The notes beneath the pieces were generated by a model, which was given only the letters and a program-made list of their open reading frames with translations, was not told where the DNA came from and searched no databases. 39,574 nucleotides of DNA from Nitrosomonas communis (GTDB taxonomy: Bacteria; Pseudomonadota; Gammaproteobacteria; Burkholderiales; Nitrosomonadaceae): the NCBI RefSeq assembly GCF_900114745.1, contig NZ_FOUB01000033.1:1-39574 (forward strand), read 5' to 3'. Of the stretch, positions 24,346 to 33,286 are shown piece after piece. How positions within the stretch are numbered: the stretch's first letter is position 1; each line of letters starts with the position of its first letter. The translations under genes and the position numbers were made by a program.

Positions 24346-24652
24346 GTCGCCATGGTAATGGCAGCAGGGGCGAGGTTAAGGGGGTATCGTTTCCTCCTTC
24401 CTTATAACAGGGAATTAATTGAAATCAAATTAGCATTTCATTGACAAACCGCTCAAATGGAAAACAGAAAGATATGAGATAGTTAGTGTTATCTACATTT
24501 CCAGAGCTGTATATTATTCCATTAAGGATGATATACAGTTAGCAAGAATGACAAATTAACCAACTTTGATGATATCAATATCAGAAGTATAGAAGATATA
24601 TAGAAAATATATAATGATTTGTTAAGCGTTCAAAACAAAACTGGAGAGATAA
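24346..24652. other. AT-rich upstream region of trypco2 gene
   Basis: No gene is seen. Strongly AT-rich sequence from 24420 onward, likely to hold the promoter for the gene at 24653. Confidence 0.45.
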
Positions 24653-25033
24653 ATGGAGTTAGATGAATTTATAAAATCAGTTATCGTAAAAGTTCTATCA
24701 GGGATTAGGCAAGCCCAAGATGAAGAAAAAGTTGGTGCATTTGTTGTCCCCGGTAAAGAAGGGGGCCATGAATATCCAAAAAATGCAAGGGTATCAAGTA
24801 GTGCTCGATTGAAATCAACAATTATTGATTTCGATGTGGCAATAACAGTTGAGTCTAGTGATAAAACGGCAGGGGGTGGAGGTCTTAAAATAGCTGGAAT
24901 TGGCGCAGATATTAAAGGGGAATCAGCGACAAAAGATACAAGAGTTAGCCGAATACAATTTGGTGTCCCAATATTACTACCAGAAAACCAAAGAAATTGG
25001 TATGAAGAAATCACTAAGAAAGAAGGTGCTTAA
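24653..25033 (+). CDS. trypco2-family protein (trypsin-co-occurring domain 2)
   Basis: A 126-residue protein with GGAGAGA 4 bases before its ATG. It opens MELDEFIKSVIVKVLSGIRQ, continues IDFDVAITVESSDKTAGGGG and KIAGIGADIKGES, and ends in TRVSRIQFGVPILLP. This is the layout of the small domain known as trypco2, which occurs beside or fused to trypsin-like proteases in predicted bacterial conflict systems. It is proposed as a beta-rich effector-associated adaptor. No trypsin-like protease is encoded nearby. The neighbour 75 bases downstream is on the same strand and may be its partner. Low GC sets the pair apart from the flanking repeats. Confidence 0.8.
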   Translation: MELDEFIKSVIVKVLSGIRQAQDEEKVGAFVVPGKEGGHEYPKNARVSSSARLKSTIIDFDVAITVESSDKTAGGGGLKIAGIGADIKGESATKDTRVSRIQFGVPILLPENQRNWYEEITKKEGA

Positions 25034-25107
25034 CAATCACTTCACTCGACGCAAAAGATGTGCGAGTAAAAAATAACATTATAGTGCCAAGGTACCTGCA
25101 AGGAAAT

Positions 25108-25794
25108 ATGGATAATCAGATCGAGATTGGAAAGTTCGTAAGCTTACGTAAACAAGAGCTTGGTTCTCGCAATGACGAGCTTATTCAAAGGCTCTGGATA
25201 TCGAGCCAGTCAATTCATCGGTGGCTCCAATACTGTCAGTACCATTACTTCAATCTAGTGAACTCAACTGAAAGTGTCGATTTAGCTTTAGATCGAATTT
25301 CTCAATATCGAAGAAAGGGAGAAAATGTCACAGTACGCTATGTGTATGAAGCTAATATTGTCGCTTTTCTTAATAGCCTGCATGCACTACTCGATTCATT
25401 TCCATACCTGCTGAATTTGTTTATTCCGGTATTTCAAAATCCAGACTCAACAAGCATTAAATGGAGCGAAAGCTTTGTGAAGAAGTATGATGGCTATTCT
25501 TTCTATGATGAGCTGAGTGATTTTATGCTTGATCCAACCTTTAACAAAGTGAAGGGTTATGTTAATACCACTAAACACAAATATCTAATCAGAATCGCAA
25601 ATAATTACAAGAATCTGGAGTTTGAGGAGTACCAATTCAAACGCCCTGTGCGTGATCAGAATGGAAAGATTTCTTTTCAAGAGGAATTATTACCGAGACA
25701 AGATGCCATAGCATTTGTAGCTGAATGCCATAACTCTTTGATCCCAAGATTTTTCCATCTTTGCGGCAGTGTTCTTGCGTCAAAGGGAAATTAA
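25108..25794 (+). CDS. hypothetical protein downstream of trypco2, possible HEPN-like helical protein
   Basis: A 228-residue mostly helical protein of unknown function. I prefer the ATG at 25108 (AAGGAA upstream) to a GTG 16 codons earlier. Features: SIHRWLQYCQYHYFNLVNST, VRYVYEANIVAFLNSLHALL, KVKGYVNTTKHKYLIRIAN and FVAECHNSLIPRFFHLCGSV. The helical bundle with polar/aromatic helix faces and NTTKHKYL is reminiscent of HEPN-type or Cthe_2314-like proteins, but a canonical R-x4-6-H motif is not clear. It is co-directional with the trypco2 gene and shares its low GC, so the two may form one module. Low certainty on function. Confidence 0.65.
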   Translation: MDNQIEIGKFVSLRKQELGSRNDELIQRLWISSQSIHRWLQYCQYHYFNLVNSTESVDLALDRISQYRRKGENVTVRYVYEANIVAFLNSLHALLDSFPYLLNLFIPVFQNPDSTSIKWSESFVKKYDGYSFYDELSDFMLDPTFNKVKGYVNTTKHKYLIRIANNYKNLEFEEYQFKRPVRDQNGKISFQEELLPRQDAIAFVAECHNSLIPRFFHLCGSVLASKGN

Positions 25795-25959
25795 CAGTGG
25801 GTATTAACAAATCAGTGCCTTTGGGCAATTCATCAAGATAATACAGAACGAACATAAATCCGCCATGTATCTGTAGCCGCCTAGTTTGAGTTGATATTTG
25901 GCGATAGATCACATTCCGGTAACGTTTATTGTCAAACCAAGTCTAAACTTACATCTGCG

Positions 25960-26262
25960 GCTAACAGCGTGTCGGCCAAGATAAAACGGGCGAAGCGGCG
26001 GAAGACGGGGTAGGCGAAAGGCAGGTGCGGCGGGTTATGTGCCTGTCGGCCCCGTCCCGCCCCCGCGGTTTTGGGGAGGGTGGGGCGCAAACTGGCCTTT
26101 CGGGCGCGCATAGTGGGCCGCTGCGGGGCGGTCGCGGGGCGGGCATGGGGGTAGTCATCCCGTGCACTTTCGGTGGCCCGTGGATAAGTGATGGCATGGA
26201 GATCGTTCTGCATAAGTCCAACGTGAATTCACTTGAGCTCTCGCTCTGGCCAACCGGCGCTA
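25960..26262. repeat. modular dispersed repeat family C, copy 4
   Basis: The left extension (CTAACAGCGTGTCGGCCAAG, GGCGGAAGACGGGGTAGG) is shared with copy 2, and the core is CGCGCATAGTGGGCCGCTGC. The right part diverges (CTCGCTCTGGCCAACCGGCG) and resembles the start of copy 5's tail. Confidence 0.7.
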
Positions 26263-26892
26263 TCAATTGGTGGCTGGCTATATCCTTCGACCTCCACTCC
26301 ACTAATTACTAACTCCAACTCTTCCATCAGGTGGGCCATACAGCGAAGGCGGTATGCATTAGGCTTGCCTGTGTGGTTCTCTCTTCGCAAATATGCCGCA
26401 TCGATAACTCATATTAAACGTTATCAGATGAGGTGTACAGTATAAAACACTTATCTGACGGGTAACGATACGACGACATGTGCGGGTGTTTTGTCCTGGC
26501 ATATCCAAATTCCAGCCTGAACGACTGGTATCATGCAGCATTGGTGCCAGAGATCGCGCCAACCACTGATATTCTGGCCATTCGTGACAGTATTGATGGT
26601 CGCACACAGCCGATAATGTGCTGAGGATTGGTTTTTTATTGGGCCAAAGGTCAAAAGGCAATTACCTATATAAACTTAAGTTCGAAATAAGGATCACGCC
26701 ACTACAATAGTAAAAGCTTGAAGGTGTCTGATAATGAGTGAAGGTTTCCTCTCACGAATATTGATGAAACTCTTTTTTAGAATCCCTTCATCATAAGGAG
26801 TTCAGATTCCTTTCGCTGCTTTTCTTATCCAGGACTAACATTAAGTTAACGCGCACCTTATCCCGTTGCTTCTGGTTCAGGCAGAAGTAGAT
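26263..26892. other. intergenic region without supported gene
   Basis: Overlapping open frames occur on the minus strand between 26359 and 26661. None has a start signal or recognisable product. I see no repeat copy or tRNA here. Confidence 0.45.
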
Positions 26893-26894
26893 GC

Positions 26895-26947
26895 AAAAAG
26901 AAAGCCCCACCGGTTGTGGAGAGTGATAAGGAAGCATTCCGGTGGGG
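26895..26947 (-). terminator. terminator of secreted-protein gene
   Basis: CCCCACCGG at 26905-26913 and CCGGTGGGG at 26939-26947 form a perfect 9-bp stem with a 25-base loop. On the minus strand it is followed by CTTTCTTTTT. It lies 80 bases past the stop of the gene at 27027. Confidence 0.65.
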
Positions 26948-27026
26948 TATTTACTATACTCCTCAATTTGCTCCAGCTTTCATTCCCAAGCAGTGATGGT
27001 GAAGAATTAGAGCTGCTGAGATTGCA

Positions 27027-27458
27027 TTATTTAACAATTTGAATCTCTTCTGTGACTTGTGCAGATTCACTCATACTGAAAGAAGGATCGTTAATATATG
27101 TTTGAACTTGTACGGCGGCCAAACCCTTATGAAATATTTTTCCAGAGCCTGTCATAAGAATTTGGAATACCTGGGGCGTACCATCGCAGTTCAATGCATC
27201 ACTAGAAGTAAAATTATAGGCCGAATTGACTTTGTTTCCGGAGCGTTGGACGAGTTGCGCGCTTCCAAACATGTGACTGCCGGGACCAAAAGAAGGATCA
27301 CAAGTGATCTCAAATGACAACAGAACACCCGCACCATCGGCGACAAGCTCGGCTGGATCTATCACGTTAATGGTGGACGCCGCAGCCGCCAACATAGGAG
27401 TTGAAAACATAGATATAGCAAAGGCTAAAACTGAAATCTTATGGATATGCTTGTTCAT
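27027..27458 (-). CDS. small secreted protein, hypothetical
   Basis: A 143-residue protein with AAAAGGAAA before its ATG. Residues 1-27 are a clear signal peptide (ISVLAFAISMFSTPMLAAAA). The mature part is about 115 residues and predicted beta-rich, with two Cys (EITCDPSFG, DALNCDGTP) that may form a disulphide. Segments include FGSAQLVQRSGNKVNSAYNF and GLAAVQVQTYINDPSFSMSE. No family is recognised. It resembles beta-sandwich exported proteins. The gene stands alone with its own terminator. Confidence 0.75.
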   Translation of the reverse strand: MNKHIHKISVLAFAISMFSTPMLAAAASTINVIDPAELVADGAGVLLSFEITCDPSFGPGSHMFGSAQLVQRSGNKVNSAYNFTSSDALNCDGTPQVFQILMTGSGKIFHKGLAAVQVQTYINDPSFSMSESAQVTEEIQIVK

Positions 27459-27731
27459 TGTAATTTCCTTTTTAATTTATACGCTGCACAGAAAAAACTA
27501 ACAGTCTCTCCTGTCGCTTGATTAATAGATGGGATCAGTTTCTCACTTTTCCCAATCAAGAGTTCATGTTAAATATGCAACATGAATTTATACTAACGGC
27601 ATATTAATTATTACTCTTGAGCGTGACGGGAAGAATTAGCTAATCTCACTTTTACTGATCTTGAATTAAGCTGTAATGAGAAAGGACAGATACTATCAAT
27701 TGTCTCAATTTTTGAAGAAATGTGTAATCTG
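27459..27731. other. AT-rich upstream region of the secreted-protein gene
   Basis: Nothing beyond the likely promoter of the minus-strand gene is seen. Confidence 0.45.
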
Positions 27732-27782
27732 ACGTGAGTTCGACATAAGAATCATCACAACACCGCTGGAAGAAACTGAGAA
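27732..27782. repeat. left end of about 50-bp inverted repeat bounding a 6.27-kb segment
   Basis: ACGTGAGTTCGACATAAGAA followed by TCAT (24 bases) is the exact reverse complement of 33979-34002. The similarity continues inward with mismatches (for example CTGGAAGA) to about 50 bases, but stops abruptly outward. That is the behaviour of transposon ends. Confidence 0.7.
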
Positions 27783-27849
27783 AATTTAATCCAGAACTCA
27801 CAATTTCGAAACAGCTCCTAAGCCCAACTCGACTATGCTTGAACTTCTA

Positions 27850-27995
27850 TTCGCATCAACCGGTGCCGCCGATCGTGTATCTAGTGATCATCCCGAGGCA
27901 TTTCTCTTGGCGAGCAATGCCTGAACCACCATCCGGATTGGAGCATTACCCAATGAAGTTTCTTTTTGCCACCCTTGTAATATATGCATGTTTTG
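27850..27995. repeat. fragment of repeat tail shared with C5
   Basis: GAGGCATTTCTCTTGGCGAG, AATGCCTGAACCACCATCCG and TTTCTTTTTGCC align with 29942-30018 (GAGGCGTTTCTCTCGGCGAG). Only the tail module of the C/D superfamily is present here. The rest of 27783-28235 shows no gene. Confidence 0.5.
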
Positions 27996-28235
27996 TCAGT
28001 GGCCAGATGGATAAATGAATGCGGATTATTTTGTGCTGAGGACTTTTGAATTTAATTTAAGTCAGTTTGTGACGTATTTTGAGGTAAGAGCAGAGGCTTA
28101 TCATTGGGCTTAACAATATTGCACTTTAGTACAATGGCATTTATTCTGAATTCGCTATAAGCTTCATTTCGCCGAATCCATAAGATAGTTATGGTATGAC
28201 TACGCCGTTTCATTTTTAACTCTAGGGAAACTCGC

Positions 28236-29629
28236 ATGAAGAATATACTGGTATTTTTGTTACTGATCTTATTTCATTCACAGTCACTATCTTCTGCACA
28301 GGCAAAGGGAAATGAAAACAACAATCCTGTTGCTTCTAACCAGCCAAATTCTCTACCTGGTGAGCTTTTGGTACAGTTTCGGCCCTCTGCCACAGAGGAG
28401 GATGAAGTGCGTGTACTCAGCAAAATTAATGGTGAAGCCTTGGAACACATTCGAACCCAGCCAATGATATCTGAAGGACGCGGTAATTTGGTGTTGGTTC
28501 ATTACCAGCCAGATTTACCGCAAAATGCTGCTCTTAAAAGTTTAAAAGATGATCCTGCTGTCGAATTTGCTGAGCCGAATTGGGTTTATACCCATCAAGC
28601 TACAGCTAACGATACTTACTACACTAATGGCTCACTGTGGGGAATGTATGGTGAGACTACTACTCCCTCAAATGCTTATGGCAGTCAGGCGGGAAAGCTT
28701 GGGCAGCGGGCTGTACAGGAAATCATGATGTTTACGTCGGCATTATAGATGAAGGGATTCAACATACTCATCCCGATCTGCAGGCCAACGTATGGACAAA
28801 CGGCTATGATCCCTCAGATGGTTTAGATAATGATGGCAACGGTTATGTTGACGATATTCATGGCTGGGATTTTAGTAACAATAACAATACCATCTACGAT
28901 GGTGGCAACCGGGGTAGTTTGGACAAACATGGCACCCATGTCGCTGGCACAATTACTGCTACTGGTGGCAACAGCAAAGGCGTTGCAGGAGTCAACTGGA
29001 ATGTCACCTATATATCAGCTAAATTCCTGGGCAGGAATGGCGGTACGACAGCGGATGCTGTCAAGGCTATTGACTATATAACTGACTTAAAGACTCGTCA
29101 TGGGCTGAACATCATTGCAACTAATAATTCCTGGGGCGGCGGCGGTTTCTCGCAAGCATTACTTGATGCGATCAATCGAGGTGGAAATGCAGGGATCTTA
29201 TTCATTGCCGCAGCAGGAAATGGCGGGTCAGATGGAGTGGGTGATAACAATGACACCACACCCAATTACCCGTCGAACTATCAGTGTACTTCGAATGGCT
29301 CATACGACTGTGTGATAGCTGTTGCAGCCATTACCAGTAATGGTTCAAAAGCTTCTTTTTCAAACTATGGAGCAACATCCGTGGATCTCGGCGCTCCAGG
29401 ATCAGGAGTCTGGTCTACTCTTGCTTATAACACCTATGCATCGTATAGCGGTACCTCCATGGCCACCCCTCACGTGACAGGAGCAGCAGCTCTCTATGCC
29501 TCAATGCATTCCGGGGCGGCAGCTTCGGACATCAAAGCTGCCATCCTCAACAATACCATCTCGACAGTTTCACTCTCTAGTACCACTGCGACAGGTGGAC
29601 GGCTTAATGTGGGTGGGTTCTGCCAATAA
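28236..29629 (+). pseudogene. secreted subtilisin-like serine protease (S8), frameshifted
   Basis: Two overlapping frames together encode one S8 protease of about 465 residues. The 5' frame (28236-28748) has a signal peptide (ILVFLLLILFHSQSLSSAQA) and an inhibitor-I9-like propeptide (PGELLVQFRPSATEEDEV, AVEFAEPNWVY). The other frame continues with the complete catalytic domain: VGIIDEGIQHTHPDL (Asp), DKHGTHVAGT (His), NNSWGGGG, and SGTSMATPHVTGAAAL (Ser). The shift lies near 28694-28697, at GGGAAAGCTT; one extra A would restore the frame. All catalytic residues survive, so the break is recent or a sequencing error. AGGGAAA precedes the start. Confidence 0.85.
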
Positions 29630-29756
29630 AGGAGAGCTTTCCAGGAGATTATCTGAGAATAGAGTTTTTAAATTCCTTTACCTCAAGCTATGAAGGCGTG
29701 AGTTAAAAGTTGGCAGCGATGATTTTCAGGGTTCTACCGTGAGAGTAGCAGGTTGG

Positions 29757-30030
29757 TCTTCCCCGTACACATAGTGGCCGCTGCGGGGTGAGTTGCCGGG
29801 TGTGCATGGTTCCAACCCCATCCGGTGTGCTCTGGCGGGCCGTGGAAGGGCAATCTCGTGGAGTTCATTCTGCCTAATCCCAACCCGATTTCGCTTTAGC
29901 TCTCACTCTCACCAGCCGGGGCCAACGGCTATGGTAATCCAGAGGCGTTTCTCTCGGCGAGCAAAGCCTGAATCATCATTCCGGATTGAGACGCTATTTC
30001 AATGGGACTTTTTGCCGTTGTTCTTTTCCA
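29757..30030. repeat. modular dispersed repeat family C, copy 5 (divergent)
   Basis: TACACATAGTGGCCGCTGCG, then CGTGGAGTTCATTCTGCCTA and TTTCGCTTTAGCTCTC, match the C core loosely. The tail GAGGCGTTTCTCTCGGCGAG matches the fragment at 27850. The remaining sequence to 30221 is AT-rich upstream DNA of the next gene. Confidence 0.6.
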
Positions 30031-30221
30031 GGAAGCTATGGATAGGGATCAATCCTAATTGCGCCGATTGGAACAATATCAGAAAACGGTAGCAGTTCTA
30101 ATTATGCTAGATAACTATCCACCGTCTATCGAAAGTAATTTCCTAAGACTTAAGTACGATATCTATGCATAGGAAGAGGTAAGAAAATAGTGTATATAAG
30201 TTCCATTGGGATATATTTGAC

Positions 30222-31235
30222 ATGAGCATAAAAGACTTGATTTTCCTTACTGCAGCTTATTTGTCAGTAGCATTCAGCGCGAACATTTATGCCACTAATC
30301 TTTTTGTTCCAGCCTATTTCCACCCATCAGATTCCCGGACTCTGGATTACTGGGATGGCCTAGCTGCATCAGCTCAAATAGTACCTACTACAGCAATTCT
30401 TAACCCAGACAATGGTTTTGGAACAAGCGTTGACCCTGGCTATGTTACGGCTATTGATCAAGTTCATGCAGCTGGAGGAAAGGTGATTGCATATGTATTT
30501 ACCAGTTATGGAGATCGCCCACTGATCGACATTGCTATCGAAATTGATAACTACATAGCCTTCTATGCGATTGATGGTTTCTTTATCGATGAGATGGCTT
30601 CAGACGGAACGGATGAAAACATCATGTACTACGAGCAAATATATAACTACATCAAGAATAAAAGTAGCCATTACTCAGTAACGGGAGCTCCAGGAGTAGT
30701 GCCTGACGAAATTTACTTAAGCAAACCAGTTGCTGATAATTTAGTGGTATTTGAGGATAGCATGAGGAATTACGTAAAATTTAAGCCAGCACAGTGGCAG
30801 CAAAATTACCCGAAAGAACGGTTTATTCACATTGTTTATAACGCAACATGGCATCAAATGATACAGGCGTTCAGTCAGACCGGCACAAACTATGTGGGGA
30901 GTCTGTACGTAACTGATGATAGTTTTCCCAATCCTTACGACAGTCTTCCGCAGTATAGAGAATTGGAAGTCGAGGTGGCGGCTGTAGCACCTAATAAGGA
31001 GCAAAAGATCTTTATTTATGCCGAGCAATTGTTTCCACAATATTTTCCACCTGCAAACGGAGGTAATCAACAGCTAGATGGTTTTATCTACCGCTATTAC
31101 CCAACCACCAATGCATACATAGGAATCAAGAACGGAGATGTGTTCGTAGTCGGTGATGCCTTTGGCCCAAGCATTGGCCGTATCGATACGATTGAAAATA
31201 CACTCCAACTTCTGGAAAGCGCAGCGGGTTCCTAA
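30222..31235 (+). CDS. exported spherulin-4-like protein with C-terminal surface domain
   Basis: A 337-residue exported protein; residues 1-24 are a signal peptide (LIFLTAAYLSVAFSANIYA). Residues about 25-245 match the spherulation-specific family 4/Sph3-type glycoside hydrolase fold: NLFVPAYFHPSD, GKVIAYVFTSYGDRP and YAIDGFFIDEMASDG. The Asp-Glu pair of FFIDEM sits at the expected catalytic strand end. It may cleave a galactosaminogalactan-like or other amino-sugar polymer; the substrate is unknown. Residues about 262-330 are a separate C-terminal module (YAEQLFPQYFPPANGG, FIYRYYPTTNAYIGI, FVVGDAFGPS). I recall this module as an appended domain on other betaproteobacterial exported proteins. 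The ribosome binding site is weak. Confidence 0.78.
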   Translation: MSIKDLIFLTAAYLSVAFSANIYATNLFVPAYFHPSDSRTLDYWDGLAASAQIVPTTAILNPDNGFGTSVDPGYVTAIDQVHAAGGKVIAYVFTSYGDRPLIDIAIEIDNYIAFYAIDGFFIDEMASDGTDENIMYYEQIYNYIKNKSSHYSVTGAPGVVPDEIYLSKPVADNLVVFEDSMRNYVKFKPAQWQQNYPKERFIHIVYNATWHQMIQAFSQTGTNYVGSLYVTDDSFPNPYDSLPQYRELEVEVAAVAPNKEQKIFIYAEQLFPQYFPPANGGNQQLDGFIYRYYPTTNAYIGIKNGDVFVVGDAFGPSIGRIDTIENTLQLLESAAGS

Positions 31236-31237
31236 GG

Positions 31238-31640
31238 TCTGTTCGCCGGAGGAAGGGAGTAGGGCGCAGGTTGTGGCCCACCAGCGCACGCATAGTTGGC
31301 CGCTACAGACCCATTTCGGGGCGGGGTGGCTGCTACCCATCATCCGATCCATCGGCTCCACCCTGGGCAATTTTGTGTCGCATCTGCCAGTTTCCCCCGC
31401 CAGTGCTCGCCGCCATCGGGTTTCGGCCGATGCTCAGAAGGAGTTCGGTAGGAACTGCCGCAAATCGCTGTTTTATATGAGGGGGGATGCGAGCCATAAT
31501 GGATGGCTGAGGTTCGGCCCCGGTTCAATTTGTGCGGGGTTGGTCCGGGGCCGGATAAGAAACTACTTTGGATTCTCTGTCTATTTGTAGGTATGAGCGA
31601 CTGAGTTGCGGAATGTTAATCAGACGGTCACTGGCATGAG
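31238..31640. repeat. dispersed repeat family D, copy 1
   Basis: Direct-repeat partner of 33287-33705. Shared blocks: ACGCATAG-T/C-TGGCCGCT, ATCCGATCC, CTCCGGGCAATTTTG-like, GCCATCGGGTTTCGG and GTTAATC-A/C-GACGGTCACTGGC. The left end also matches family C (CGCATAGT..GCCGCT). No gene of its own. 31641-31972 is AT-rich upstream sequence without a supported gene. Confidence 0.75.
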
Positions 31641-31972
31641 TCTGGAATAAGGAGTCATTTTTGCTTTCACATGACGTATTTCTCTCCCTAAGCCTTTGTT
31701 ACACTCAAAGGCGGTTTTACCCTTAAATTGAGCCATCTGTGGAGATAGCATGAACATGCTATTACAAATCATTTTATCAATTCACAGCTATTATTGACGA
31801 CTGCCTCAACAAAATCAGTTCTACTTTTAGCGAGCAGATAAAAGCGCTCCTAAACCAAAATTTTCAACTGTATCCAAACTCTACAAATGTGATTGCATGA
31901 GGTATAATGCCAAAAGCATGAAACATATAACGCAACTATATAATGCCTTATCATGGCGCAACGGGGATAAAC

Positions 31973-32920
31973 ATGACCGTAGTACCGTTTGACCTTCCTG
32001 AACAGAGCCGTGTTCTTATGGCTGGCGCTGGCGGCGGATTCGATGTTGTCTGCGGCATGCCCATAGTATTCGAGTTGGCTGCACGCGGACACAAGGTGTT
32101 CCTTGCCAACTACTCGTTCACCGACCTCCGCAAGGTTTCTGGAGCCTCATGGCTCATGCCCAACCTGCTGGAAATTGGATCGAATGCGGCCAGCCCGGAG
32201 TGGTATTTTCCGGAGCTTTATGTGACTCGCTGGTATGCAAACAGAAACGAAACGCAGAGCATTTTCTGCTTTGACAAGCAGGGAGTCGCCCCAACAGCAG
32301 AGGCGTACCAGCACCTGGTTCAGAAGCTCTCCATTGATACGGTGATTTGTGTTGACGGAGGAATTGACGGCCTATTCCGAGGAGATGAGACGGACCTCGG
32401 GACGCCATCAATGGACTCTATTTCGGTGCTCGCCACCCACTTGTCAGGCGCGGACAGGCGCTATTATGCCACCACCGCTTTTGGAGTAGAAGGCGCTGAG
32501 GGTAAAGTCTCGCACGCACAAGCCCTCCGCAGAATGTCTGAGTTAATTGCTCAGGACGCACACCTGGGAGTCGGAACTGTTATCCGATCCACGCCTACCG
32601 GCAAAGCGTTCGTTTCCCTGGTCGAGTATCTCTTCAACCAGATGCCTCCGCAAGGCAAGAGCACAATGGCTTCCTCTCTGCTGGCGGCGATGAACGGCGC
32701 TTTTGGTCGCACCCCTGTCAACTACAAAACGGATTATCAACCTCCATGGTTGTCGCCACTTACCACCCTCTTCTGGTACTTCCAGGCTGACGACGTAGCC
32801 CGCATGAAACTTTTCTATAACGAAGTGCTCCAGACTACCACAGTTACCGAGGTCAACGCCGCCATCGAGCAGATCCATGGAAAGACAGGCCCTCTACCAT
32901 TTGAAAGCATCCCGATTTGA
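31973..32920 (+). CDS. DUF1152-like protein, integron cassette gene
   Basis: A 315-residue cytoplasmic protein. I choose the ATG at 31973 (GGGG upstream, MTVVPFDLPEQSRVLMAGAG) over one 10 codons earlier. The N terminus carries a glycine-rich Rossmann-type nucleotide loop, MAGAGGGFDVVCGMPIVFEL, and further on IDTVICVDGGIDGLFRGDET, both typical of DUF1152. ATAFGVEGAEGKVSHAQALR and PTGKAFVSLVEYLFNQMPP follow. The activity of the family is unknown; a nucleotide- or cofactor-dependent enzyme is likely. An attC site follows 18 bases after the stop, so this gene moved as an integron cassette. GC is higher than in its AT-rich 5' flank. Confidence 0.8.
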   Translation: MTVVPFDLPEQSRVLMAGAGGGFDVVCGMPIVFELAARGHKVFLANYSFTDLRKVSGASWLMPNLLEIGSNAASPEWYFPELYVTRWYANRNETQSIFCFDKQGVAPTAEAYQHLVQKLSIDTVICVDGGIDGLFRGDETDLGTPSMDSISVLATHLSGADRRYYATTAFGVEGAEGKVSHAQALRRMSELIAQDAHLGVGTVIRSTPTGKAFVSLVEYLFNQMPPQGKSTMASSLLAAMNGAFGRTPVNYKTDYQPPWLSPLTTLFWYFQADDVARMKLFYNEVLQTTTVTEVNAAIEQIHGKTGPLPFESIPI

Positions 32921-32938
32921 GACTTTGAAGATCGTCGC

Positions 32939-33062
32939 GCCATAACATGTGGTTGAAGCTGTGTGACAGGCAGACCGTGTCTCACATTCGGAAGTCCTGC
33001 ACCCTGTAGGGTTCGCTTTGCGTTGCATGACGCTGGCACCCAGCTTAACCACGTCGTTAGGC
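32939..33062 (+). other. integron attC recombination site
   Basis: The 124-bp segment has imperfectly paired ends: GCCATAACATGTGGTTGAAG at the left against the inverse of CTTAACCACGTCGTTAGGC at the right. The pairing continues inward (CTGTGTGACAG against CTGGGTGCCAG inverse), with single unpaired bases in the left arm, as expected for the extrahelical bases that set strand choice. The right end is a perfect R' box, GTTAGGC at 33056-33062. Length and architecture fit a long attC. Confidence 0.85.
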
Positions 33063-33286
33063 TTCAACGTGAAAAATAGAAGCGGGCTATATTAAAGAGA
33101 AAGGCTGTTGGGGAGTACTGCTGGGCATTCATCGCAGACCTGAAGGGCTTCGCAAACGCAAAATTGTTCTTGATGTATTGCGACAGGTTATTCTCGAAAC
33201 CACATATGTTCAACAAAATATCAAACTCAAACCATAATAAATCAGTTATCTGAGCTATCCAGTTTGAGTTTGGCGAGCCGATTTGC
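33063..33286. other. region between attC and repeat D2
   Basis: No complete gene. A short stretch (about 33090-33235) has protein-like composition in one frame (GFANAKLFLMYCDR), possibly a remnant of the next cassette. There is no start signal. Confidence 0.35.

Noticed and set aside
26359..26661. Minus-strand frame of about 100 codons
   Set aside because: No start signal or family. Two overlapping frames look equally plausible, so neither is supported.
28694..28748. Programmed ribosomal frameshift in the subtilase
   Set aside because: GGGAAAGCTT is not a classic slippery site with a downstream stimulatory structure that I can see, and S8 proteases are not known to use one. A lost base is simpler.
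31700..31972. A second attC immediately upstream of the DUF1152 gene
   Set aside because: No GTTRRRY heptamer with a complementary partner arm could be found in this AT-rich stretch.
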